Assembly (NCBI GenBank): GCA_963921825.1
Contig: OY997589.1
Location: 21,163,735 to 21,227,734, forward strand
Direction of reading: 5' to 3'
Source of the DNA: Erodium maritimum
Lineage: Eukaryota > Streptophyta > Magnoliopsida > Geraniales > Geraniaceae
Length of the DNA: 64,000 nt
Shown here: one piece after another, positions 48,555 to 61,095 of the stretch
Layout: each line of letters starts with the position of its first letter
Numbering within the stretch: position 1 is the stretch's first letter
Made by a program: the position numbers and the translations under genes
Notes under the pieces: model-generated
The model's database searches: none
What the model was told of the DNA's origin: nothing
The model's input: only the letters and a program-made list of their open reading frames with translations

Positions 48555-49041
48555 TGAGTAAATACGAGGAATATTATTGCTGTGAAATGTTTACATCAAG
48601 CAAACATACCAAAACTGAAATTGAAAGTATGGAAATAACATAAAACTGAATGGAGAGTAAACGTGCAATTGTAGAATCCGTTGGTGTTCAGAGGGTAGTA
48701 TTGCGACAACATCCAAAGATCACCGATGCAGTGCTCCAAACGGGTTTTCAACGACCGAGCAGGTTCGTTGTAGCTTCTCATAGTGATGGACTAAGTATCC
48801 CCCCAGGTTGGCAGCGTGCATCGTCCTCTCTTGAATGATAGGGGTAGAGCTCCAAAGCGCGGGATTGCTGACCCCTGAGCTGGTAGGGGAACCTTGAATC
48901 GGTTCTTGATGGTACCACTGCCATCCTACATTTAGGGGGACGGTATAACCGACTGCCCTCCCCCTAGACTAGTTCGCACTCATTCCTTGAGGAGAGGGTG
49001 CTTATTGCCCCCACCGATGTATTAGAAGCGCCATCTGATCG

Positions 49042-51762
49042 TGTAAGACCCGCTTCCGGTCGAACCGGTGACTCCGGAAGTCACTCGGGACTTTTCCGGA
49101 AACCAAACGAAGTAGCCACTATCACGGTTGGCTTCAGGGGAGAAAACCCTTTCGTTTGAGTATAATATTGGATAAAGTCAATTTTGGTCAAAACGAGACT
49201 TTATATCGACTAAATTCCAATTTTAAAAGTGCTGGAAATTATTTTGGAAATTTAATTGAACTAGGTGGACACATGTCCCTTTGTGGTTGAAGGAGAGAAA
49301 AAGGATAGCCATTGTCCTTTTTACCCTCTCAAAAGCTTCTACATGGGTTTCTAGCTCAAGGGCTTTTAGGTCATTGCTACATCTAGGTTTTATATGTGAT
49401 TGGAGAAGCAAAATCAATTCCTATTTTGCATTGGCGTAGCCGAAATTTGGAGAGGAAGGAAGGGAGAAGAGCTCCCATGGAAGCTTGAAGGAGAATCAAA
49501 GAAGAAGGAGCCTTGTGGAGTCATCTTCTAGCCTCCCACCCTCAAAAACACTAGCATCCCCTTCATCTCCACATCCTAGAGGTAATGGAACTCTCTACTC
49601 ATCTTTCCTCTTCATCTATTTCCTTGGGTGTTGGGTGAAAAATGGCTAGATGATGTTGGGTTGAGTAGAAATGATAGGAGATGGTGTTGATGATGAACCT
49701 TGTGGGATTTTGGTGAGAAATCACTAGTTGTTGGAGATTTTGAAGTGGGTTTGAATTGATGAATCCTTGGAAAACTTGTTTGTGGGTTGATTCCTACCAT
49801 GGGTAGAGGAGTATAGGAGGTTTTGGACTGTTTGGGGGTTGGAAATGGTATTTTTCTGGGTTTGAAGGTGGTTTTTCGGGGTTGTGGAGCTGGAGGTTGA
49901 AGAAGGGCGAATCTGTCCTGGTGTGTCACGGATCCGTGACGGATCCCGTGACGGGCGACGTCACGGCTCCGTGAGGGAGACCGTGACGGCACTCGTCACG
50001 GCTCCGTGACGGTGACCGTGAGGGTTGCCATCACGGATCCGTGACCAGATCCGTGACCCACCAGTGTGAGGGTTTCTTGGGGGTTTTTCGAGGTGTCTAC
50101 ACCTTGGTTTTGAGCTGAACTTTGGAAGGGTTTTGGGGGGTCTTTCTTGCTGTTTAAGTGGAGCCTAATTAGCGTTTCTTTGTGTCCAAGACCTTGGGGA
50201 TCGAGCTAGAGAAGCAAGGATCACACCGAGGCCCGAGGGAAGAGCGAGGTGGTGATCACCGGACTTCACCAAAGCGTTGAAGAGGAGGACCTTGAGGTAG
50301 GGAAAGCCTTAACCTCTCGTTTATGATGCCTAGTATGCATGCTAAGTTAATAAAATTGGAAAAGGTCCTAGACATGCTTATAGGATGCGAATAACTAGCT
50401 TTATCGTCTTTCAATTGCTAATAACCGGAGAGTCTAGTGGTGACCGATTAGGATGCCAATCACTAGTGTAACTCGTTTTCAATACTTGGGATATGTTTGT
50501 CTGGTAGAGGAGCCTTGGCAAAGCCCTCGGATTAGTTGCGTGTTAGGATCACATGCTTGGTTGTTGATTGCTTAGTGGATAGGCTAAAGAGTCTAATGAA
50601 ACTAGTGGAATTGCATGCTTGAGTGCTCTTTTGAAGGCTTTATGATTTAATTGATTACAATCGTAATTGCTCGTTGCTTAGTATTCGATTGATTACTTGA
50701 TTTACTTGATTGGTTGTTGGGGGTATCGAGTATGACTGGTTGTACCGAGCGGTGCAATCAGGTGATCGATGCCCCGGTGGTTCGAAACTGGTAAGTGAAC
50801 GATAAGTTGGGATTGTGTATTTGGTGTGCTATGGTTGTGTGATTTGTGTTCTATGTGTTGTGGTGGATTGGTGATGGTTGAACCGTGATTCGTGTACTTT
50901 GTGTTATGGTGAATTGGTGATGGTTGAACCGTGATTCGTGTACTTATTGTTATGGTGAATTGGTGATGGTTGAGCCGTGTGTGGACTTGGATTGGTGGTT
51001 GTTGAGCTTGTATTACTTCATATTTCGGTTGAGTGCATTATTCAATTATTAACGGCTTATCATTAAATTGCCCACGTGTGCGCTTCCTATGGGAGTATGG
51101 CCTTGGGTTCCCGAGGATCTAAAATCCCTTGGAGACGTTTCTGAGACTTCCGACGATATGTGCCCTGAAGGGTGTTTCCGATAGTCTCAATGATATGTGT
51201 CTCCTCTGGATTGGAGGGAAAATCCGAGAGGACACATAAGATGTGGATCGGAGGGTGGTGACTTCATGTGCCACGGCATTGATCGGTTATTCTCTTGCCT
51301 CTGATTGTTAAGAACTTTATGTTAACTTTATTGATGATTTCACTTGTAATATTCTGAACTACTCTGTTGACCGTGTTGGTGAGTTATGGATCTTGTGGAC
51401 ATTGTCGTTGTTTCCTTGGAGTTTAAGGTTACCTTGTTATGTGTTTTCCCTACTGAGCGTAAGCTCACCCCTGTGAGTTCATTGTTGTGTTTACAGGCTT
51501 GTTTGAGGAGTAGAAGTTCGGGAGCTTCTCAGGGTGGGTGCATGATAGAGACTTCACATTTCTTTATTTTTAATGTATTGAACCAAAACTTGTTGAGGTT
51601 TATTATTACACCCCTGGAGGGTTATCGTATTTGAACTCGGTTTAACGGATCATTTTCATCAATGGAGAATTTCAGGAAGTAAATGTTGTTTTATTACTTT
51701 TATTGTCTTCTATTACTCGTCATGCCTCGGGTCCGGGCGATAACCGGATTTGGGGCGTGACA
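49042..51762 (+). repeat. 5' LTR of the Tekay element (2721 bp)
   Basis: TGTAAGACCC...GGGCGTGACA, nearly identical to 58369-61090. It contains a palindrome cluster (49926-50060), an AG|GTAGGG site at 50297 and the GAGCGTAAGCTCACCCC stem with pyrimidine tract and CAG at 51457-51496. Confidence 0.96.
49926..50060. repeat. Cluster of TCACGG-TCCGTGA palindromes in the LTR
   Basis: The perfect palindrome TCACGGATCCGTGA occurs, with variants (TCACGGCTCCGTGA, GTGACGG, GACGTCACGG), some eight times within 135 bp. The same cluster is in the 3' LTR at 59254-59388. Confidence 0.85.
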
Positions 51763-52199
51763 ATTTGGTATCAGAGCCTGGTTTCATTTGAAACAGGTGT
51801 TTTATGAACTGATTTCAAACCTCGGACCGAAGTCAATTAGGCGGGTAGAGTTAGGGAGTTTCAGTCTTGAGCTGCTTTAAGAATTGTCCTAGATGGGATC
51901 TCGCACTTCAATGTTTGCGTTACTTGGTTGGTATCCTCTCCCTAATGATCGGTGAAGCCGAATGGTTGAGATCGGAATTGGATTAACGGTCAATGACCGA
52001 CCCGCTATGCATACATGGTAGGGTGAACCAACAGTTGGTGGTGGCGTTGCCCTTTGACGTATTACTTCGAAAACTTTCAAGTTGTAGTTTGGTTCCGTTC
52101 AAGTTTGACTTGTGATTGACTATTATTCTGGATCATGAGTACTCCATGTGTGTTGATGTTGAGTGTTTTGGGTGGGGCACGAGAACCCCGTAACCCGGT

Positions 52200-52720
52200 G
52201 TATGAGAACTATGAGTGGGGTCGTCGAACCCGTGTCTTAACCTTTGGTGTTTGGGAGGCCATGAGAGCCTTGTTTGACTGTTGAGTCTTGAGTGGCCATG
52301 AGAGCCCGTGTTATCATTTGTGTTTGAGTGGCCATGAGAGCCCGTGTTATTAGTTGTGTTTGGGTGGCCATGAGAACCCGTGCTATTAGTTGTGTTTGGA
52401 TGGCCATGAGAGTCCGTGTATTAAAGTGGTGTCTGTGGCTGGCCTCGGGGAGGTTGCGAGCATTCTTTGGCTGGCTTACGAGTTGAGGACTCGGTAAGTT
52501 GCGAGCGAGATTTATTGTTGAGATTGGGACACGAGTATCCCCTATGCCCGCTGAGGTGGCGATTTTGGGACACGAGTATCCCCTATGCCCGCTGAGGTGG
52601 CGATTTTGGGACACGAGAATCCCGTATGGCCGTTGAGGTGACGAGTTTGGGGCACGAGTACCCCGTGATATTTTGGGAGCACGAGAACTCCGTTTATTAA
52701 TTGCGTTGTGTACCTTAGGA
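52200..52720. repeat. Tandem repeats in the Tekay leader
   Basis: Two blocks: about four copies of a roughly 38 bp unit (GGCCATGAGAGCCCGTGTTA, then GTTGTGTTTG) at 52255-52415, and three copies of a 43 bp unit (GGGACACGAGTATCCCCTAT, then CCGCTGAGGTGGCGA) at 52526-52650. The first matches the 39 bp array in the solo LTR at 17935-18135, in reverse complement. Confidence 0.8.
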
Positions 52721-53164
52721 GCATGAGAACTCCGTTATTCTGACTGTGTGATGTCTTGAAAGAGCTTGAGAACTCTGTGGATTTGTACCTTGTGAATTTG
52801 TATTGGTGGTTGTCCCGCTTAAGCGGAGGATTAAGGGAAATACGAATGGGTCATGCCGAATTTTCAGTAGAATTAAAATGTTTACACCATCACGGGTTGA
52901 CTCAAGGGCGCCACTGTAGTCAAGCGTGATGTTCGATATCAAGTTGTTACAATGAGGTTTGGGGACGCCTGAATCAGATTGTAACCACATGAGATCGACA
53001 TGAAAAGGTTTGAGTAAAAGTTAAGAAATGGGAATTCATGGAAGGGAAGAAAAGGTTAAGGGTGAATTTGGAATTGAATTGTGTTCAGTACTAAACCCCT
53101 CTTTGTGAAAGGATACCGAGCAAGGGGTATGCCTGTTGTGTTATGCCGTTCATGTGGTGTGCTT

Positions 53165-53265
53165 GAGATTGAATCCTCCTTTGGGAGTGGATTTCTTTGA
53201 TTGATTGAATCCTCCTGTGGGAGTGGATTTCTTTATTTGATTGAACCCTCCTGTGGGACTTGGTA
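53165..53265. repeat. Short tandem repeat in the Tekay leader
   Basis: Three copies of a unit of about 36 bp carrying GATTGAATCCTCCTGTGGGA, some 200 bp before gag. Confidence 0.75.
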
Positions 53266-56200
53266 TTGATTGATAAATCGCTGGTTGTTGCTGTGTGATG
53301 CATAGAGATGCGAACTTGGGTGCTATATTATATGAGTATGTATATACCTACTAGTGTGAGGGGCGTATCTGTGGGTGACTTGTGTAGGCGCGTGTGGGTT
53401 TGGCCTTGTGACGTGTGAGAACCGTGGTTGAACTAAGTACTGAACATGTGTGTTATCCGTGCAGGCGGATAGGCGACATGGCTCGTACGTATGTTCATAG
53501 AGGTACCCGGAGCCGCCCAGTTGGGGGTCCGAGTCAGGCACCTGCCACTGAGCAGGAGGGGACAGCTGATTCCCAGGATGCTGCTTCCACAGGGCATCAG
53601 CGTTTTGAGGGCGGACCAGCAGGGTCGCCACCCAGAACATCTCCAGTCGTAGAGCCGACTCAGGCGGCCCCTCTCGAGGAGGTGGTTCGCGCTGTGCTAG
53701 CAGCCCTGAGTGCGCAGCAGAGGACTACCGCACCGGCACCAGAGCCCGTGCCTGTTGCTTCAACAGACTTTGGAGAGAGGCCGGGACAGTTGGATAGTCT
53801 CACGGCCCAGTCGCTCCGAGAGTTTCGCAGACTTGGTACGCCGACCTACTCTGGGGGAGCTGACCCCGAGGCGGCTTCTGGTTGGTTGGAGCGGGTTACC
53901 CGCAACCTCGATACGTCTGGGGTATCGGAGGGGCGTCTGAGGGTTTCGTTCGCCACTTTTCAGCTTGAGGGAGAGGCCTACTACTAGTGGCAGATAGTGC
54001 AGGAGAGGGTTGGCAGTGATTTTGAGTTGTTCAGCAGGCTGTTCTTGGAGCAGTACTTCCCTCGATTCATTCGGGATGATCGGCGCCAGCAGTTTCTGGA
54101 TTTGCGTCAGAGGGGTTTGAGTGTTTCTGAGTATGCAATGAGGTTCACCTCTTTGGCCCGCTTCGCGCCGGAGTTGGTACGTACTGCGGAGGACCGTTGC
54201 AGGAGGTTTGAGAACGGGCTCATCCCGTCGATAGCCGACAGGGTGATCGCTTTCAGGACCACAGATTACTCCACATTCTTGGATCAGGCCCTGGCTATGG
54301 AGAGGCATTTCAGAGATACTACCAGGGTGCGAGAGACCAGGCCTAGGCCGAGTGGCTTTTTGCAGCCGTCTGACCATCGAGACCGCCGCAGACAGAGAGT
54401 TGCAGGACACTTTCAGCCTCAATTTCAGCAGGATGGCATGCGCCGAGCAAGGGCCGTGGCGTCAGTTGGACCCGCCCCGGTGGCACAGCTGTGCCCTCAG
54501 TGTGGACAGCAGGGCCACCTGGCACGAGACTGCCCGAGGGGCAATGGACCGGTGGAGCGTCATGATGGTCGTCCCCAGGGGACCGGAGTCAGGCAGACTA
54601 GTGCGCCGAGAGGGTGTTTTCACTGTGGCAGCACCGACCATCTCATGCGTGCGTGTCCTGAGGTAGCACAGCTGAGAGGATGCTTCCAGTGTGGTCGATC
54701 TGATCATTTCATCCGGGCGTGCCCTGAGATAGCTGGCAGAACGCCTGCACCGAGGCCCCAGCAGACTCAGATTCGCCCTGCGCCCCCTGACAGACCACGT
54801 CAGGCACCGCATCAGAGAGCTCCGCGTACAGCAGCGGGAGCAGCAGGTCAGAGGCACCAGCGGAGAGCTGAGCAGCGGGTGGCACTTCCCCCACCACCTA
54901 GAGGAGGACCGCCGGCACGACAGGGCCGAGTCTTTGCAGTTACTGATTCCAGGATTGAGAGGCCGTACACCGGCCATGAGGCCACCCGGGGTACGTGTTT
55001 ACTTTATAATGCGTGGACTTCATTTTTGTTTGATACGGGAGCTTCCCATTCGTTCATTTCTTCGTCTATTGCTTCTTCTTTGGGTTTGCGGGCGGAGACT
55101 TTGAGTCAGCCCCTTTGTTTGGAGACCCCGGCTACGGGTGCAGTGGTGTTGAGCACCGTCTGCAGAGACTGTGCGATTAGGGTGGCAGATTGCCCATTTC
55201 TGGGGGACTTACTCGTTCTTGACATGAGCGCCTTTGACGTGATTCTGGGTATGGACTGGCTCACGAGGTACCGAGCGACGATCGACTGCTATAGACGTCA
55301 AGTTACAGTGAGGTCAGGTGATAGAGTGATCACGTGTGTTTTGGGTAGCAGGAGCGGGGTTCTCTTATCCGCTTTGACTGCGGAGTCAGAGGCAGAGATC
55401 GTGCGGAGTAGCAGTGAGCTACCGAGGGTAGTGCGGGAGTTCCCGGAGGTCTTTCCGGAGGAACTATCAGGCTTGCCACCAGCGCGAGAGGTGGAGTTCA
55501 GGATCGATCTGATCCCGGGTACGGCGCCGATCTCGATGACGCCGTATCGGTTCGCACCAGCCGAGTTGGTCGAACTTAAGAGACAACTTGAGGAACTGCA
55601 GCAGAAGGGGTTCATCCGCCCGAGCGTGTCCCCGTGGGGAGCGCCCGCCCTTTTCGTGAAGAAGAAGGGTGGAGCCTTGAGGATGTGTATAGATTACAGG
55701 AAGCTGAACCGGGTGACAGTGAAGAACCGCTACCCGATGCCTAGGATTGATGATTTATTCGACCAGCTGAGGGGAGCAAAGTACTTCTCAAAGATCGATC
55801 TTCGATCTGGGTACTACCAGCTGAGAGTCCGAGCTGAGGACGTAGAGAAGACAGCGTTCCGCACTCGTTATGGACATTTCGAGTTTTTGGTGATGCCGTT
55901 CGGTTTGACGAACGCGCCGGCCGCCTTTATGGACTTGATGAATGGCATTTTCAGGCCTTATCTAGACCAGTTCGTGGTAGTCTTCGTCGATGACATCTTG
56001 ATCTACTCGCCCAGTGAGGAGGCGCACGCGGAGCACCTACGGACCGTTTTGACACTCTTACGCACCCATCAGTTGTACGGCAATCTGGAGAAGTGCGAAT
56101 TTTGGCTCTCTGAGGTGAAGTTCCTCGGTCACGTGGTATCACAGGGGGGCATCTTGGTCGACCCAGCCAAAGTTGAGGCAGTGTCGAAGTGGGCAAGACC

Positions 56201-58368
56201 CAGTAGTGTATTTGAGATTCAGAGTTTTCTCGGGTTGGCGGGCTATTACCGGCGCTTCGTTCAGGATTTCTCCCGCCTTGCAGCATCTATGACAGCTTTG
56301 ACCCGCAAGGGGGCGGAGTACATTTGGACGGATGAGTGTGAGCGTTCTTTTTGCGAGCTGAAGGCTCGGTTGACTACCGCCCCAGTGCTGATCGTTCCAG
56401 ACCGGGGAGTGGGCTATGACGTGTATTGTGACGCCTCCGGCGAAGGGTTAGGGTGTGTTCTGATGTAGGGTGGAAAGGTGGTTAGTTACGGCTCGAGGCA
56501 GTTGAAGGTGCATGAGCGCAACTACCCCACCCATGATCTCGAATTGGCAGCTGTAGTATTTGCGCTGAAGAGCTGGAGACATTACCTGTATGGTGAGCAG
56601 TTCAGGGTATTTTCAGACCACAAGAGCCTCAAGTATATCTTCTCGCAGCGTGATCTGAACATGCGCCAAAGGCGGTGGATGGAGCTACTGGAAGAATATG
56701 ACTTCGAGTTGCTTTATCATCCGGGCAAGGCGAACGTGGTCGCCGACGCTTTGAGCAGGAAGTCGAGTCACTGCGTGGCCAGCATAGCAGTCCGAGAGTG
56801 GGACATGTTGGAGCAGTTGAGCCTATTTAGACTAGAGTTGGAGGAGGTCACGGAGAGTATGGCCTTGTGCACCTTAGTGGCTCAGCCCACGCTCTTTGCT
56901 CGGGTGCTAGAGGCACAGACTGAGGACGCCGAGACAGCAGGGATTCGGCAGAAGTTGATGGAGGGAGTTGAGCTCGAGGGTTGGGAAATGGGCACCGATC
57001 AGGGTATCCGCTTTAGAGGACGACTGTTTGTACCCAGTGAGTGCAGAGACACTGTGTTGCGTGAGTGCCACCACTCCCGTCTAGTTGTGCACCCCGGTGG
57101 CAATGAGATGTATAGAGACATGCGGCGACAGTTTTGGTGGAGTGGGATGCGTGGGGCAGTTGCAAATTTCATTTCTAGATGCCTTACCTGCCAACAGGTA
57201 AAGGCCGAGCACATGCGTCCCGCAGGCTTGCTACAGCCTTTACCGATCTCTGAGTGGAAGTGGGAGCACGTGACTATGGATTTCGTGTGTGGGTTGCCCA
57301 GATCGTCGAAGGGGCATGACGCTGTTTGGGTAGTGGTTGATCGACTGACCAAGTCGGCCCACTTTTTGGGTATGAGGATGACTGATTTTGTGGACATGTT
57401 GGCTCGCTTGTATGTCAGAGAGATTGTTCGTTTGCACGGTGTACCTGTGTCAGTAGTATCGGATAGAGACCCCCGTTTCACATCCAGGTTCTGGAAGAGC
57501 CTACAGAAGGCCTTGGGCACTGAGGTACTGTTGAGTACAGCTTACCATCCTGAGACAGATGGATAGTCAGAGCGCACCATTCAGATTCTAGAGGACATGC
57601 TTCGGGCTTGTGTGCTTGACTTTCAGGGGTCATGGGAGGATCATTTGCCGTTGGCAGAGTTTGCCTACAATAACAGTTACCAGTCTAGTATCGATATGGT
57701 GCCATTTGAGGCCTTGTATGGCAGACCTTGCAGATCGCCGGTGTGTTGGGCTGAGGTTGGAGACCGGAGCCTACTTGGACCAGACTTGATCAGGGAGACG
57801 ACCGAGAAGGTCACTTTGATTAGAGAGCGGCTAAAGACCGCACATAGTCGGCAGAAGAGCTACGCAGACAGGCGTCGCAGACCACTTGAGTTCATGGTCG
57901 GGGAACACGTGTTTCTGAGGGTGAGCCCGAAGAAGGGGCTTGTGCGGTTTAACCGCAGCGGGGGCAAGCTGACACCGCGTTACATCGGACCATTTGATGT
58001 GTTAGAGAAGATCGGAGTTGTAGCCTATCGGTTGGCCTTGCCACTGCAGCTTGGGAACGTGCATAACGTTTTCCATGTCTCCCAACTGCGGAAGTACATA
58101 GCAGACCCTTCGCACATCATTAAGTGGTCTGACATCGAGATAGCAGATGATGTCACCTTTGAGGAGCAACCCGTTGAGATTTTGGGTACGAAGGAGAAGA
58201 TCCTGCGGAACAAGACAATTCCGTTGGTGCTAGTACAGTGGGGACATCAGGGAGCAGGATCCACTTGGGAGCGCGAGGATGAGATCCGCGTGAAGTATCC
58301 CCACCTGTTTGACATTGAGGTACCTTGCTTTTAATTTCGGGGACGAAATGACCTTAAGGGGGGTAGAT

Positions 58369-61090
58369 TGTAAGACCCGCTTCCGGTCGAACCGGTGACT
58401 CCGGAAGTCACTCGGGACTTTTCCGGAAACCAAACGAAGTAGCCACTATCACGGTTGGCTTCAGGGGAGAAAACCCTTTCGTTTGAGTATAATATTGGAT
58501 AAAGTCAATTTTGGTCAAAACGAGACTTTATATCGACTAAAACTCCAATTTTAAAAGTGCTGGAAATTATTTTGGAAATTTAATTGAACTAGGTGGACAC
58601 ATGTCCCTTTGTGGTTGAAGGAGAGAAAAAGGATAGCCATTGTCCTTTTTACCCTCTCAAAAGCTTCTACATGGGTTTCTAGCTCAAGGGCTTTTAGGTC
58701 ATTGCTACATCTAGGTTTTATATGTGATTGGAGAAGCAAAATCAATTCCTATTTTGCATTGGTGTAGCCGAAATTTGGAGAGGAAGGAAGGGAGAAGAGC
58801 TCCCATGGAAGCTTGAAGGAGAATCAAAGAAGAAGGAGCCTTGTGGAGTCATCTTCTAGCCTCCCACCCTCAAAAACACTAGCATCCCCTTCATCTCCAC
58901 ATCCTAGAGGTAATGGAACTCTCTACTCATCTTTCCTCTTCATCTATTTCCTTGGGTGTTGGGTGAAAAATGGCTAGATGATGTTGGGTTGAGTAGAAAT
59001 GATAGGAGATGGTGTTGATGATGAACCTTGTGGGATTTTGGTGAGAAATCACTAGTTGTTGGAGATTTTGAAGTGGGTTTGAATTGATGAATCCTTGGAA
59101 AACTTGTTTGTGGGTTGATTCCTACCATGGGTAGAGGAGTATAGGAGGTTTTGGACTGTTTGGGGGTTGGAAAGGGTATTTTTCTGGGTTTGAAGGTGGT
59201 TTTTCGGGGTTGTGGAGCTGGAGGTTGAAGAAGGGCGAATCTGTCCTGGTGCGTCACGGATCCGTGACGGATCCCGTGACGGGCGACGTCACGGCTCCGT
59301 GAGGGAGACCGTGACGGCACTCGTCACGGCTCCGTGACGGTGACCGTGAGGGTTGCCATCACGGATCCGTGACCAGATCCGTGACCCACCAGTGTGAGGG
59401 TTTCTTGGGGGTTTTTCGAGGTGTCTACACCTTGGTTTTGAGCTGAACTTTGGAAGGGTTTTGGGGGGTCTTTCTTGCTGTTTAAGTGGAGCCTAATTAG
59501 CGTTTCTTTGTGTCCAAGACCTTGGGGATCGAGCTAGAGAAGCAAGGATCACACCGAGGCCCGAGGGAAGAGCGAGGTGGTGATCACCGGACTTCACCAA
59601 AGCGTTGAAGAGGAGGACCTTGAGGTAGGGAAAGCCTTAACCTCTCGTTTATGATGCCTAGTATGCATGCTAAGTTAATAAAATTGGAAAAGGTCCTAGA
59701 CATGCTTATAGGATGCGAATAACTAGCTTTATCGTCTTTCAATTGCTAATAACCGGAGAGTCTAGTGGTGACCGATTAGGATGCCAATCACTAGTGTAAC
59801 TCGTTTTCAATACTTGGGATATGTTTGTCTGGTAGAGGAGCCTTGGCAAAGCCCTCGGATTAGTTGCGTGTTAGGATCACATGCTTGGTTGTTGATTGCT
59901 TAGTGGATAGGCTAAAGAGTCTAATGAAACTAGTGGAATTGCATGCTTGAGTGCTCTTTTGAAGGCTTTATGATTTAATTGATTACACTCGTAATTGCTC
60001 GTTGCTTAGTATTCGATTGATTACTTGATTTACTTGATTGGTTGTTGGGGGTATCGAGTATGACTGGTTGTACCGAGCGGTGCAATCAGGTGATCGATGC
60101 CCCGGTGGTTCGAAACTGGTAAGTGAACGATAAGTTGGGATTGTGTATTTGGTGTGCTATGGTTGTGTGATTTGTGTTCTATGTGTTGTGGTGGATTGGT
60201 GATGGTTGAACCGTGATTCGTGTACTTTGTGTTATGGTGAATTGGTGATGGTTGAACCGTGATTCGTGTACTTATTGTTATGGTGAATTGGTGATGGTTG
60301 AGCCGTGTGTGGACTTGGATTGGTGGTTGTTGAGCTTGTATTACTTCATATTTCGGTTGAGTGCATTATTCAATTATTAATGGCTTATCATTAAATTGCC
60401 CACGTGTGCGCTTCCTATGGGAGTATGGCCCTGGGTTCCCGAGGATCTAAAATCCCTTGGAGACGTTTCTGAGACTTCCGACGATATGTGCCCTGAAGGG
60501 TGTTTCCGATAGTCTCAATGATATGCGTCTCCTCTGGATTGGAGGGAAAATCCGAGAGGACACATAAGCTGTGGATCGGAGGGTGGTGACTTCATGTGCC
60601 ACGGCATTGATCGGTTATTCTCTTGCCTCTGATTGTTAAGAACTTTATGTTAACTTTATTGATGATTTCACTTGTAATATTCTGAACTACTCTGTTGATC
60701 GTGTTTGTGAGTTATGGATCTTGTGGACATTGCCGTTGTTTCCTTGGAGTTTAAGGTTACCTTGTTATGTGTTTTCCCTACTGAGCGTAAGCTCACCCCT
60801 GTGAGTTCATTGTTGTGTTTACAGGCTTGTTTGAGGAGTAGAAGTTCGGGAGCTTCTCAGGGTGGGTGCATGATAGAGACTTCACATTTCTTTATTTTTA
60901 ATGTATTGAACCAAAACTTGTTGAGGTTTATTATTACACCCCTGGAGGGTTATCGTATTTGAACTCGGTTTAACGGATCATTTTCATCAATGGAGAATTT
61001 CAGGAAGTAAATGTTGTTTTATTACTTTTATTGTCTTCTATTACTCGTCATGCCTCGGGTCCGGGCGATAACCGGATTTGGGGCGTGACA
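58369..61090 (+). repeat. 3' LTR of the Tekay element (2722 bp)
   Basis: Same ends as the 5' LTR; differs by roughly a dozen substitutions and a one-base length change by eye. Followed directly by the TSD copy GATCG. Confidence 0.96.
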
Positions 61091-61095
61091 GATCG

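Larger units (their letters stand above)
49042..61090 (+). mobile_element. Complete-length Ty3/Gypsy chromovirus (Tekay/Del clade), 12.05 kb
   Basis: Two LTRs (49042-51762 and 58369-61090), a perfect TSD GATCG (49037-49041, 61091-61095), a primer site TGGTATCAGAGC at 51766 and a purine tract at 58354-58363 bound it. After a 1.7 kb leader with tandem repeats come gag with CCHC knuckles (about 53.5-54.9 kb), protease ([10 protein letters not shown] near 55030), reverse transcriptase (55.5-56.0 kb, VVFVDDIL near 55980), RNase H (56.4-56.75 kb), integrase (57.1-57.9 kb) and a chromodomain-like tail ([15 protein letters not shown] near 58270). It looks broken, with about three interruptions. The LTRs differ at about a dozen positions by eye (about 0.5%), suggesting an age of a few hundred thousand years. 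Confidence 0.95.
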
